From assembly GCA_949482135.1 (NCBI GenBank), contig CASYFC010000002.1, positions 1 to 64,000 of the forward strand: 64,000 bases of DNA, written 5' to 3'. Below, piece after piece: positions 13,976-21,571 of the stretch. This DNA is from an uncultured Clostridia bacterium (GTDB lineage Bacteria; Bacillota; Clostridia; TANB77; CAG-508). The notes beneath the pieces are model-generated. The model was given only the letters and a program-made list of their open reading frames with translations. It had not been told where the DNA came from and did not search any database. The first letter of the stretch is position 1. Every line of letters starts with the position of its first letter. Made by a program: the position numbers and the translations under genes.

Positions 13976-15358
13976 ATGGTAGAATCAATGGAAAAAATTG
14001 TAAATTTATGCAAATCAAGAGGATATGTTTATCCAGGTTCTGAAATTTATGGAGGACTAGCAAATACTTGGGATTATGGACCTTTAGGAGTAGAACTAAA
14101 AAATAATGTAAAAAAAGCATGGATGAAGAAATTTGTTCAAGAAAGCAAATATAATGTTGGGTTAGATGCAGCAATTTTTATGAATCCGCAAACATGGGTT
14201 GCTTCTGGACACGTTGGAGGTTTTTCAGACCCACTTATAGATTGTAAGGAATGTAAAACAAGACATAGAGCTGATAAGCTTATTGAAGAATGGGCTCATG
14301 ACAATGGAAAAGATATGATTGCAGATGGAATGTCAGATAGCGAAATGATTAAATTTATGGATGATAATAATATAAATTGTCCAAATTGTGGAAAACATAA
14401 CTTTACTGAAATTAGAAAATTTAATTTAATGTTTAAAACTTTTCAAGGAGTAACTGAAGATGCTAAAGCTGAAATATATTTAAGACCAGAAACTGCACAA
14501 GGTATATTTGTAAACTTTAAAAATGTAATGAGAACAACAAGAAGAAAATTACCTATGGGTATTGCTCAAATAGGAAAATCTTTTAGAAATGAAATTACAC
14601 CAGGAAACTTTACATTTAGAACAAGAGAGTTTGAACAAATGGAACTTGAATTTTTCTGCAGACCTGGAACAGATTTAGAGTGGCATTCATATTGGAAAGA
14701 GTATTGCAAAAAGTGGCTATTAAACTTAGGAATGATTGAAGAAAATATTAGATTAAGAGATCATGAACAAGCAGAATTATCACATTATAGTAATGCTACA
14801 ACAGATATAGAATTTTTATTCCCATTTGGATGGGGAGAATTATGGGGAATTGCAGATAGAACAAACTTCGATTTAAAACAACATATGGAATATTCAAAAG
14901 AAGATATGAATTATTTAGATCCTGAAACAAACGAAAAATATATTCCATATTGTATAGAACCATCACTTGGAGCAGATAGAGTAACACTTGCATTTTTATG
15001 TAATAGTTATTTTGAAGAGGAAGTTGGAGAAGGGGATGTAAGAACTGTGTTAAAATTACATCCAGCTTTGGCACCATATAAAGTTGCTATTTTACCACTT
15101 TCTAAAAAATTATCAGAAAAAGCAGACGAAGTTTATACTGAGCTTTCAAAATATTTTATGTGTGATTATGATGAAGCTGGAAGTATAGGAAAAAGATATA
15201 GAAGAGAAGATGAAATAGGAACACCATACTGTGTAACAGTTGATTTTGATACTTTAGAAGATGGATGTGTTACAGTTAGAGATAGAGATACAATGGAACA
15301 AATTAGAATAAAAATCGAAGATGTTAGAAAATATGTTGAAGAAAAGTTAGAATTCTAA
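13976..15358 (+). CDS. glyS: Glycine--tRNA ligase, homodimeric type
   Basis: This class II synthetase charges tRNA-Gly. The 460-residue length and the N-terminus [23 protein letters not shown] are typical of the alpha2 enzyme, not the two-subunit GlyQ/GlyS form. Two Cys pairs (CKECKTRH and CPNCGKH) form a zinc-binding insertion. Motif 2 is visible as [20 protein letters not shown], and motif 3 as [14 protein letters not shown]. The anticodon-binding domain follows ([17 protein letters not shown]). GGGAGG precedes the ATG. The glycine T-box directly upstream confirms the amino acid. Confidence 0.97.
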   Translation: MVESMEKIVNLCKSRGYVYPGSEIYGGLANTWDYGPLGVELKNNVKKAWMKKFVQESKYNVGLDAAIFMNPQTWVASGHVGGFSDPLIDCKECKTRHRADKLIEEWAHDNGKDMIADGMSDSEMIKFMDDNNINCPNCGKHNFTEIRKFNLMFKTFQGVTEDAKAEIYLRPETAQGIFVNFKNVMRTTRRKLPMGIAQIGKSFRNEITPGNFTFRTREFEQMELEFFCRPGTDLEWHSYWKEYCKKWLLNLGMIEENIRLRDHEQAELSHYSNATTDIEFLFPFGWGELWGIADRTNFDLKQHMEYSKEDMNYLDPETNEKYIPYCIEPSLGADRVTLAFLCNSYFEEEVGEGDVRTVLKLHPALAPYKVAILPLSKKLSEKADEVYTELSKYFMCDYDEAGSIGKRYRREDEIGTPYCVTVDFDTLEDGCVTVRDRDTMEQIRIKIEDVRKYVEEKLEF

Positions 15359-15363
15359 TAATA

Positions 15364-15403
15364 AAAATGCATTTTAAATATCTAATTTAAAATGCATTTT
15401 TGT
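15364..15403 (+). terminator. Intrinsic terminator of glyS
   Basis: A perfect 15-bp inverted repeat (arms 15364-15378 and 15386-15400, core AAAATGCATTTT), then TTGTATTTT. Confidence 0.85.
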
Positions 15404-15427
15404 ATTTTCAAGGTAAATTAGTTTGAT

Positions 15428-15456
15428 TTGAAATTTTATGTAAATTATGATATAAT
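15428..15456 (+). promoter_or_regulatory. Promoter with TATGTAAA spacer motif
   Basis: TTGAAA (15428-15433), a 17-bp spacer containing TTTTATGTAAATT, and TATAAT (15451-15456). Confidence 0.65.
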
Positions 15457-15494
15457 AAAAAACGTAGATTATTTTTTATGTCTTTGGAAACTAT

Positions 15495-15535
15495 TAATTT
15501 TCGGAGGCATAGTCCTCCGAATTAGTATGAGGAGG
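15495..15535 (+). promoter_or_regulatory. Leader hairpin that can compete for the ribosome binding site
   Basis: CGGAGG (15502-15507) pairs with CCTCCG (15514-15519), extended by AATT arms. The CCTCC strand is equally complementary to the true Shine-Dalgarno GAGGAGG (15529-15535). The leader can therefore fold either with the site free or with it sequestered, a simple two-state switch layout. Confidence 0.45.
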
Positions 15536-15543
15536 ATTCTAAT

Positions 15544-16332
15544 ATGGAAATTGGTTGGAACATCAACATTGAAACAACAAACGGAGTAGTAGGTCTTTGG
15601 ACCTCTTGGATGGGAAATGGGTTGAAGATTTTTTATCCCTTAGAAATAAAAATTCCTGACCAACTTATTATGAAGATACTTGATGTTTCGATGGCAAAGG
15701 TTGTAAAAAACACAAACTTTGGATTGCGGCTTTGGGCAAGATATTATTCAAAGAGATTAGAAACTGATGAAGGAAGAGTTTGGATTGATCACAGTGGAGT
15801 ACACAGCTATGGGCATTCAATGTATATCATAAATGATGGTATACTTGAAAATCATTATGCTGGGCATAGTCAAACAAACACTATCTGGACCTATGAATTC
15901 AACTTTAGTTCACAGGCAGAGCCTGATGCTCCAAATAATAAAAGGCAACATATACAGCAATATACAGATCGTTTTATTGAACTGTTGATAGAAGTTGCTA
16001 AAACTGTTGGAGAAATTAAGGCTGTTAATATTGATAGCGGTTTGATTCTATATACTCCAGAGACCTTGGGGAGCCGATATACAATGTCAAAAGACGGTGG
16101 CACTAAATACTGTTATCTGAAAGAAGAAGACAGAGAGATAATGCTAAGAAGTGGAAATTCAATAATTCCATGGGTTACAGTTATCCGTTATCCTGCAACT
16201 TCTGAAACTTTAACAGCTAAGTGGTTGAAAGAGAAAATCAATAGTTTCGATAATTCAGAAAATTTCTTTAATCCTATGCCACTTGTAGAGCATTTTGTAA
16301 GAGAAGAACAACTTTATCATAACTGGAAATAA
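15544..16332 (+). CDS. Unknown protein of a single-promoter cassette
   Basis: The start lies 8 bases after GAGGAGG. The 262-residue product is soluble, with no signal peptide or membrane segment, and Trp-rich (GLWTSWMGNG, NTIWTYEFNF). The stretch ETDEGRVWIDHSGVHSYGHSMY carries several His and Asp residues, but I do not recognise a catalytic family. It is followed after 20 bp by a small membrane protein gene and then by a terminator, so the two form an operon. Codon use (CGG, CTG, CAG, GGG present) is less AT-biased than in glyS upstream. Confidence 0.68.
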   Translation: MEIGWNINIETTNGVVGLWTSWMGNGLKIFYPLEIKIPDQLIMKILDVSMAKVVKNTNFGLRLWARYYSKRLETDEGRVWIDHSGVHSYGHSMYIINDGILENHYAGHSQTNTIWTYEFNFSSQAEPDAPNNKRQHIQQYTDRFIELLIEVAKTVGEIKAVNIDSGLILYTPETLGSRYTMSKDGGTKYCYLKEEDREIMLRSGNSIIPWVTVIRYPATSETLTAKWLKEKINSFDNSENFFNPMPLVEHFVREEQLYHNWK

Positions 16333-16352
16333 AACATTATAGGAGGGACATT

Positions 16353-16742
16353 ATGAATTTCTTTATGGGAGCACTATTAGTAATTTGTGTAGTTATACTT
16401 GTTCTTATGTTTCTATATCTTGGATATCTGCTTACTATTGAAATAAGAAAGTGCTTTTTAACGTATGATAAGCAGCCAGTAACAGTAAAAGTAGTCGATA
16501 AACGGCATGTTCATGCTTATACTACAACTACTATGATTAGAGTGGGAAAAACTACAGTTCCACAGTTACATCATCATCCAGCAAAATTTGAAGTAATTCT
16601 TTCTTGGAGAAATGAAAATTACCCAGTGGATGATGAAGAGGTGTTTAATGAATTGGAGATTGGAGATACTGTTTTGGCAATGGCCAACATCGGCTACAAT
16701 AAGGCTGGTGTAGAAAAAGATGTGTATCTTAGTTTTGACTAA
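16353..16742 (+). CDS. Small membrane protein with a His-rich cytoplasmic domain
   Basis: GGAGG precedes the ATG. The 129-residue protein begins with one long hydrophobic segment (residues 4-29), followed by a basic segment and a beta-rich domain containing THTAT-like and QLHHHPAKFE stretches. Such single-helix proteins with a small OB- or SH3-like tail occur in many Firmicutes without known function. It is co-transcribed with the gene before it and ends at a strong terminator. Confidence 0.65.
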   Translation: MNFFMGALLVICVVILVLMFLYLGYLLTIEIRKCFLTYDKQPVTVKVVDKRHVHAYTTTTMIRVGKTTVPQLHHHPAKFEVILSWRNENYPVDDEEVFNELEIGDTVLAMANIGYNKAGVEKDVYLSFD

Positions 16743-16771
16743 CTCTATATAAACCAATTTTTGAAATCAAT

Positions 16772-16810
16772 AAAAAGAGCCTCTTACTTAAAAGTAAGGG
16801 GCTCTTTTTA
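16772..16810 (+). terminator. Intrinsic terminator of the 15544-16742 cassette
   Basis: AAAAAGAGCCTCTTACTT pairs with AAGTAAGGGGCTCTTTTT. Confidence 0.93.
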
Positions 16811-16847
16811 CTTTAAAGCAAAAATAAAGGAAAAAATAAACATCATA

Positions 16848-16876
16848 TTGACTTTTATGTAAACTTAAGATATACT
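16848..16876 (+). promoter_or_regulatory. Promoter with TATGTAAA spacer motif
   Basis: TTGACT (16848-16853), a 17-bp spacer TTTATGTAAACTTAAGA and TATACT (16871-16876). Confidence 0.65.
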
Positions 16877-16923
16877 ATTATAGTAACCTAAAATAGAAGC
16901 CATTAATTGAGGAGGAAGACATT

Positions 16924-17580
16924 ATGACAGAAGACTTTAGAAATTCATGGGTAAAAGCAATTGAATCCATACGGAGAGAGCAAGAAATGAAGAAGCAGCT
17001 AACAGAGCAGCTAACAGGACTGTTTGAAGGAATCAAGAATTATAAAAACAGTACTGTAAAGGCGACAATTCCTGCAGAGCGGATTGCATATCTGGAAGAG
17101 ACCATGCCGGAATTTGCAGAGGAAACTCAGGAAGGATTTTCTAAGGCAGAAATCAAGAAAATCATTATCGAGATGATGGATCAGCTCATCAAAGAACTTA
17201 ATCTGAAACAGCTGGAAGGTTCTGTACTGGTAATGCTTTACGGCATTAAAGTCCAGAAAGTTGATTTTTCCAAATGCAATGGGGAAGCTCTGTACGAGTA
17301 TCTTACAGAAAAGGATGGGCTTAAAGAGTTGTGTTCGCCGAATTTCAAGAAAAGAGCTATTGTCTCTTCTGCGGCTGAGCTTACTGTTGAGAAAGGAAAC
17401 ATTTCTTTCAACCAAGCTATGCACAGAATCGTCGATGAGTGCAGAAATGGTACTTATATCGATGAGGCGCTCGAGAAAGGCAAGGAAGACGCAGCTCGTC
17501 TATGTGGAATCTTTACACCGATTATCGAGTGGTATATGAAGAATGAAGTTGAAATTATCAGGTGGATTTCGAAAGACTGA
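16924..17580 (+). CDS. Unknown helical protein, foreign codon use
   Basis: GAGGAGG precedes the ATG. The 218-residue product is soluble and strongly helical: residues 1-60 are charged and Gln-rich (REQEMKKQLTEQLTG), and the middle has KAEIKKIIIEMMDQLIKELNLKQLEG. The C-terminal region ends IEWYMKNEVEIIRWISKD. I recognise no family. The base composition is conspicuous: CAG, CTG, GAG, ATC and CGG are frequent, while neighbouring host genes use AGA, ATA and TTA almost exclusively. This is the clearest case of recent transfer among the cassettes. Its promoter and terminator are its own. Confidence 0.68.
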   Translation: MTEDFRNSWVKAIESIRREQEMKKQLTEQLTGLFEGIKNYKNSTVKATIPAERIAYLEETMPEFAEETQEGFSKAEIKKIIIEMMDQLIKELNLKQLEGSVLVMLYGIKVQKVDFSKCNGEALYEYLTEKDGLKELCSPNFKKRAIVSSAAELTVEKGNISFNQAMHRIVDECRNGTYIDEALEKGKEDAARLCGIFTPIIEWYMKNEVEIIRWISKD

Positions 17581-17613
17581 TAAAAAATGGCAAAAGATCA
17601 GTTAGATAAAAAG

Positions 17614-17645
17614 AAAAGCCAGTCCCAGAATTGGGACTGGCTTTT
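17614..17645 (+). terminator. Intrinsic terminator after 17580
   Basis: AAAAGCCAGTCCCA and TGGGACTGGCTTTT form a perfect 14-bp stem with a 4-base loop. Confidence 0.95.
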
Positions 17646-17677
17646 GGCATATTTCAGTTTAAAATAGCGTAGAAGTA

Positions 17678-18052
17678 CTAGATTCTGTTTTGAATTTTTT
17701 TCAGTTTTCTAACTGTTAAAAGATGTGTAATGCCAAGAACTGCCAATAATGCAATTACAATAAAGACTAAATTGCTTGATATAGATATTCCAAAGAGTTT
17801 CATAAATAGTTTTTCTGTAAATGGTGTATATGCAATTTCATATTTAGGGTTTTCTAAATGTCGAAGTTGATCAGATAAAATCACAAGAGGACATTTTAAC
17901 CCACAAATAAGTTGCAAAATAAGTACCATAATACAGAAGTAATCGTGGAATATTTTGAACCGTGAAGTACGTTTTACCAATATACCCCCTAGCATAAAAA
18001 CGATTACCACGATATGGATGATGTCTACTATGTGTGCGAGAATACCATACAT
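17678..18052 (-). CDS. DUF2784-like small membrane protein
   Basis: The 124-residue protein starts after AGGAGGAACAGGTGTA. It has three or four membrane segments: residues 4-25 with a His early in the helix, about 37-57, and about 92-114. Between them the motif CGLKCPLVILSDQLR matches the conserved C-P-L and Arg of DUF2784 proteins. The function of that family is unknown. Its minus-strand promoter (TTGTAA, 17 bp, TATGAT; plus-strand 18085-18113) contains the palindromic word TTTACATAAA, the reverse complement of the motif in the other cassettes. Confidence 0.65.
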   Translation of the reverse strand: MYGILAHIVDIIHIVVIVFMLGGILVKRTSRFKIFHDYFCIMVLILQLICGLKCPLVILSDQLRHLENPKYEIAYTPFTEKLFMKLFGISISSNLVFIVIALLAVLGITHLLTVRKLKKIQNRI

Positions 18053-18084
18053 TACACCTGTTCCTCCTATAAAATGATATAAAT

Positions 18085-18113
18085 ATCATAACATTATTTT
18101 ATGTAAATTACAA
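18085..18113 (-). promoter_or_regulatory. Promoter of the DUF2784-like gene with TTTACATAAA spacer
   Basis: Read on the minus strand: TTGTAA, a 17-bp spacer TTTACATAAAATAATGT, TATGAT. Confidence 0.55.
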
Positions 18114-18242
18114 TAGATGATTGAAATTTAAATTGTAAAAAATTTTATTATACTTTGTTATAAAATTGAAATAGTAATTATTATATAAATAAGGTATAAT
18201 TTTAGTTGAAAGAGAATAATTTAATTTAAATTGGAGGGGAAA

Positions 18243-20240
18243 ATGAGTTTAACAAAAAAGATTATTTATATTCTAATTTTCTTTATAACTTTTCTTCTAA
18301 TATTTAATATTACATCATATGCAGGATATCAAAATTGGAATTCACTTAACTATGATGTTACTGTTAATTTAGATGGTAGTATGGATGTTGTAGAAACTTG
18401 GGATATATATATTAGTGAAACTAATACAGTATTTAAAGATTTTAATATAGATAAATCAAAATATTCAGGAATTACAGATGTAAAAGTTTCAATGGTAGAA
18501 GGGAGTGAAATTCCTTTAACCCAGATTTATGAAGAGCAATATCATGTAGATAGAAATTGCTATTATGCATTACCAATAAATGCGAATACGTTTGAGATTG
18601 CATGGAATGTTGGATTAGATGATTCAAGTGGTACAAGAACTTACAAAATTTATTATACAATTGAAGATGCAGTAAAAATATATAAAGACTGTACAGAATT
18701 ATATTGGATGTTTTTAGGAAAAGATAATGAAATATCAGGAAAAAATATTTCTGGAACAATAAAATTGCCACAAACTGTAAGTGATATAGAAAAACTTCGA
18801 ATTTGGGCACATGGTCCACTAACTGGTAATATAGAAAAGATATCAGAAGATACAATTTCATTTTCTGTACCTTCATTGCAAAGAAATACTATGTTAGAAG
18901 TTAGAGTTGTTACAGAAGAAAATATTTATGATATATGTACAAATTTTTATGCTCAAAATGAATTAGAAAATATATTAGAAGAAGAACAAAAATTGGCAGA
19001 TAAAGCTAATATGCAAAGAAAGCTTTATAAAGTTTATTATGTAGTAGCGTTTTTAATACTTATTGCTACTGTTGTTATATTTTATAAAAAGATGAAAAAA
19101 CATATAAGAGAAGGAAATGAATGTATACAAAGAAATCAATTTGATATTCCTAAAATAGAATATTTTAGAGATATACCAAATGAAGAAAACGCTACACCTT
19201 CAAGAACAGTACTTCTAAAAAATATAAAATTGAGTATTAATAATATAATGTATGATACATCAAAAGTATTTTCTGCTACTATATTAGATTTATCTGTTAA
19301 AGGATTTGTTGAATTTCAACCAATAGATAATAAAAAATTTAATATAATAGTAAAAAATGGTAATAGTGAGTTACCTCAAGATGAAAAACATGTATATGAT
19401 TTATTACTTAATATAGCTAGAAAAACAGAAGGGTCTCCAAGTATTATAAATTCTAAGGAGCTTACTAGATATGCAAAAAGAAATTATGATGAGTTTTATA
19501 ATTTAGGAAATAAAATTAAAGATTCTTCAAAAAAATATCAAATAGGTTCTGGAAATATAGATTCTAAAAAAATATCAGAAGCAATCAAATGGGAGAATTT
19601 ATTAACAATATATATTTTCGTATTAACTTTAGGCGCATTTTCAGGAATATGTTCAATACCTATGATTGCTGCAGGAATGTTACCAATTGGATTAATACTT
19701 GGAGCATTTGGAGTTGGAACAATTTTAGGCTCAATAATTAATTTAATTGTTGTAAGTAAAATAAAAAGCAAACTTTCAATTCTTTCAAGCAAAGGATTTG
19801 AAGAAAAAATGCAATGGGAAGCTTTAGAAAGATATATGAAAGAATATTCTTTATTAAAAGAAAAACAAGTTTTTGATGTAGTGCTATGGGAAAAATTCTT
19901 AGTATATGCAACTGCATTTGGAATTTCAAAGAAAGTTTTAGAACAATTAAAAATAGTACATCCAGATGCATTTATGACTAATGAAAACTATACTACTCAT
20001 TATGGTTATTGGTATTTAATATCTAATGACTATTTTGAAGGAAATGGATTTAATAGTTTAGATAATACTTTTCAAAGTGCATTTGAATCAGCTCAATCTG
20101 CTTACAATATTGCCCACTCAAATTATAGTAGTGGAAGCGGAGGAGGAGGAGGATTTTCTTCTGGTGGCGGAGGCCGGAGGTGGCGGAGGAGGCTGCGGAG
20201 GTCGTTAAAATTCAAAGTGAAATTTAGGAATATTCCTTAA
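18243..20240 (+). CDS. DUF2207 membrane protein with a 3' frameshift
   Basis: The start at 18243 follows TTGGAGGGG. The product has a signal peptide (IIYILIFFITFLLIFNITSYA), an extracellular DUF2207 domain (YDVTVNLDGSMDVVETWDIYI, residues 30-250), a membrane segment (about 263-283), a cytoplasmic region, two more membrane segments (about 452-505) and a Gly-rich tail. In this family the tail usually ends in a long Gly run. Here the frame changes at one extra C (20174-20175), turning the expected Gly run into RRWRRRLRRS. Removing that base restores ten Gly, then CGGR and a stop at 20206-20208. Either a natural frameshift or a sequencing slip in a GC-rich repeat explains it. The function is unknown; it is a frequent Firmicutes envelope protein. 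Confidence 0.85.
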   Translation: MSLTKKIIYILIFFITFLLIFNITSYAGYQNWNSLNYDVTVNLDGSMDVVETWDIYISETNTVFKDFNIDKSKYSGITDVKVSMVEGSEIPLTQIYEEQYHVDRNCYYALPINANTFEIAWNVGLDDSSGTRTYKIYYTIEDAVKIYKDCTELYWMFLGKDNEISGKNISGTIKLPQTVSDIEKLRIWAHGPLTGNIEKISEDTISFSVPSLQRNTMLEVRVVTEENIYDICTNFYAQNELENILEEEQKLADKANMQRKLYKVYYVVAFLILIATVVIFYKKMKKHIREGNECIQRNQFDIPKIEYFRDIPNEENATPSRTVLLKNIKLSINNIMYDTSKVFSATILDLSVKGFVEFQPIDNKKFNIIVKNGNSELPQDEKHVYDLLLNIARKTEGSPSIINSKELTRYAKRNYDEFYNLGNKIKDSSKKYQIGSGNIDSKKISEAIKWENLLTIYIFVLTLGAFSGICSIPMIAAGMLPIGLILGAFGVGTILGSIINLIVVSKIKSKLSILSSKGFEEKMQWEALERYMKEYSLLKEKQVFDVVLWEKFLVYATAFGISKKVLEQLKIVHPDAFMTNENYTTHYGYWYLISNDYFEGNGFNSLDNTFQSAFESAQSAYNIAHSNYSSGSGGGGGFSSGGGGRRWRRRLRRSLKFKVKFRNIP

Positions 20241-20256
20241 ATTTCACTTTTTTCTT
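20214..20256 (+). terminator. Intrinsic terminator after the DUF2207 gene
   Basis: AAAGTGAAATTTAGGAA pairs with TTCCTTAAATTTCACTTT (one bulge), then a T-run. It overlaps the frameshifted end of the ORF but lies just beyond the restored stop, which supports the restored reading. Confidence 0.85.
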
Positions 20257-20330
20257 TTTTTATTACTTGCATTTGATTTTTGTGTATGTTAGAATTGTAT
20301 ATAGTGTAAATAATACGAAAGGAAATAAAT

Positions 20331-20450
20331 ATGAAAAATTTAAATAGATTAAAAACAATTGAAAATATAAATTTTTCAAAAGTTTCAACTATTTATTTAA
20401 TAGTTTTATTTACATTCTCAATTTTTAAAATTAATAATATTTGTTTTTAA
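20331..20450 (+). CDS. 39-codon leader ORF upstream of carAB
   Basis: AAAGGAAATAAAT precedes the ATG, and a promoter (TTGATT 20273-20278, 17 bp, TGTATA 20296-20301) lies upstream. The peptide MKNLNRLKTIENINFSKV ends in a hydrophobic Phe/Ile-rich tail. Its last codons overlap an intrinsic terminator, and carA starts 17 bp after that terminator. The coding sequence becomes very T-rich toward the end. This is the layout of transcription attenuation, comparable in principle to the UTP-sensitive pyrBI leader of enterics. Regulation by nucleotides is an inference. Confidence 0.5.
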   Translation: MKNLNRLKTIENINFSKVSTIYLIVLFTFSIFKINNICF

Positions 20451-20478
20451 ACACTAAATTTATTTAGTGTTTTTTTTT
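20449..20478 (+). terminator. Intrinsic terminator or attenuator before carA
   Basis: AAACACTAAAT (20449-20459) and ATTTAGTGTTT (20462-20472) form an 11-bp perfect stem with a long T-run. It separates the leader ORF from carA, with no second promoter visible in the 16 bp that remain. Confidence 0.85.
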
Positions 20479-20494
20479 AGGAAAGGGAGATAAA

Positions 20495-21556
20495 ATGGTA
20501 GGATATTTAGTACTAGAAAATGGTGAAGTTTTCGAAGGAGAAAGAATTGGATATAGTATGGATACAGCATGTGAAGTTGTTTTCAATACAGGAATGGCAG
20601 GGTATATAGAAACTTTTACAGATCCATCATATGCAGGTCAAGGAATTGTAATGACATATCCTCTAATAGGAAATTATGGAATTATTCCAGAAGATACTGA
20701 ATCTGATAGAGTATGGGCTAAAGCTATATTTATTCACGAACTGGCAGAATTCGAAAGTAATTTTAGAACAAAATATAATTTAGATAAGTTCTTAAGAGAT
20801 TACAAAATTCCAGGATTATCAAATATCAATACTAGAAAATTAACTAAAATGTTAAGAGATGCAGGTACTATGAAAGGATATATTACCTCTAATATAAGTA
20901 ACATGGATGATATAATGAAAAAAATAAAAGAATATGAGGTTGGAAATGTAGTTGATGAAGTTACTTCAAAAGATATAAAAGTATATGGAAGAGGAAAAAC
21001 TAAAAAAGTTGCCTTAATGGATTATGGATTTAAACATAATATAGTAAATTCACTTTTAAAAAGAGATTGCGAGGTAACTGTATTTCCAGCAGAAACACCA
21101 GCTGAAAAAATAATAGCAATAAAACCAGATGGAATAATGCTTTCAAATGGGCCTGGAGATCCTGAAGATTGTATATTTCAAATAAAAACTGTAAAAAAAT
21201 TATATAATACAGATATCCCAATTTTAGGAATTTGCCTAGGACATCAGCTTATGGGACTTGCAACAGGTGCTAAAACAGCAAAACTAAAATATGGTCACAG
21301 AGGACCAAACCATCCAGTAAAAGATTTAAGAGAAGGAAGAGTACATATTACTTCTCAAAACCATGGATATTATATTGTTGAAGATAGCGTAGATAGTGAT
21401 ATTGCAGAAGTATCACATATTAATTTAAATGATGGAACAGTAGAAGGATTAAGATATAAAAATAAAAAGATATTTACTGTACAGTTTCACCCAGAAGCTT
21501 GTCCAGGACCAGAAGATACAGCATATATATTTGATGAATTTGTAAAAATGTTATAG
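20495..21556 (+). CDS. carA: Carbamoyl-phosphate synthase small subunit
   Basis: This subunit hydrolyses glutamine and passes ammonia to CarB for arginine and pyrimidine synthesis. The 353-residue protein has the N-terminal CPSase domain (FNTGMAGYIETFTDPSYAGQ) and a class I glutamine amidotransferase domain with nucleophile C247 in ILGICLGHQLMG and the H332/E334 pair in QFHPEACPGP. GGAAAGGGAG precedes the ATG. carB starts 16 bp after its stop codon. Confidence 0.97.
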   Translation: MVGYLVLENGEVFEGERIGYSMDTACEVVFNTGMAGYIETFTDPSYAGQGIVMTYPLIGNYGIIPEDTESDRVWAKAIFIHELAEFESNFRTKYNLDKFLRDYKIPGLSNINTRKLTKMLRDAGTMKGYITSNISNMDDIMKKIKEYEVGNVVDEVTSKDIKVYGRGKTKKVALMDYGFKHNIVNSLLKRDCEVTVFPAETPAEKIIAIKPDGIMLSNGPGDPEDCIFQIKTVKKLYNTDIPILGICLGHQLMGLATGAKTAKLKYGHRGPNHPVKDLREGRVHITSQNHGYYIVEDSVDSDIAEVSHINLNDGTVEGLRYKNKKIFTVQFHPEACPGPEDTAYIFDEFVKML

Positions 21557-21571
21557 AAAGGAAGTATAAAA

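Noticed and set aside
20340-20494. PyrR-binding attenuator before carA
   Set aside because: Only one hairpin (the terminator) is evident; no anti-antiterminator consensus recognised.
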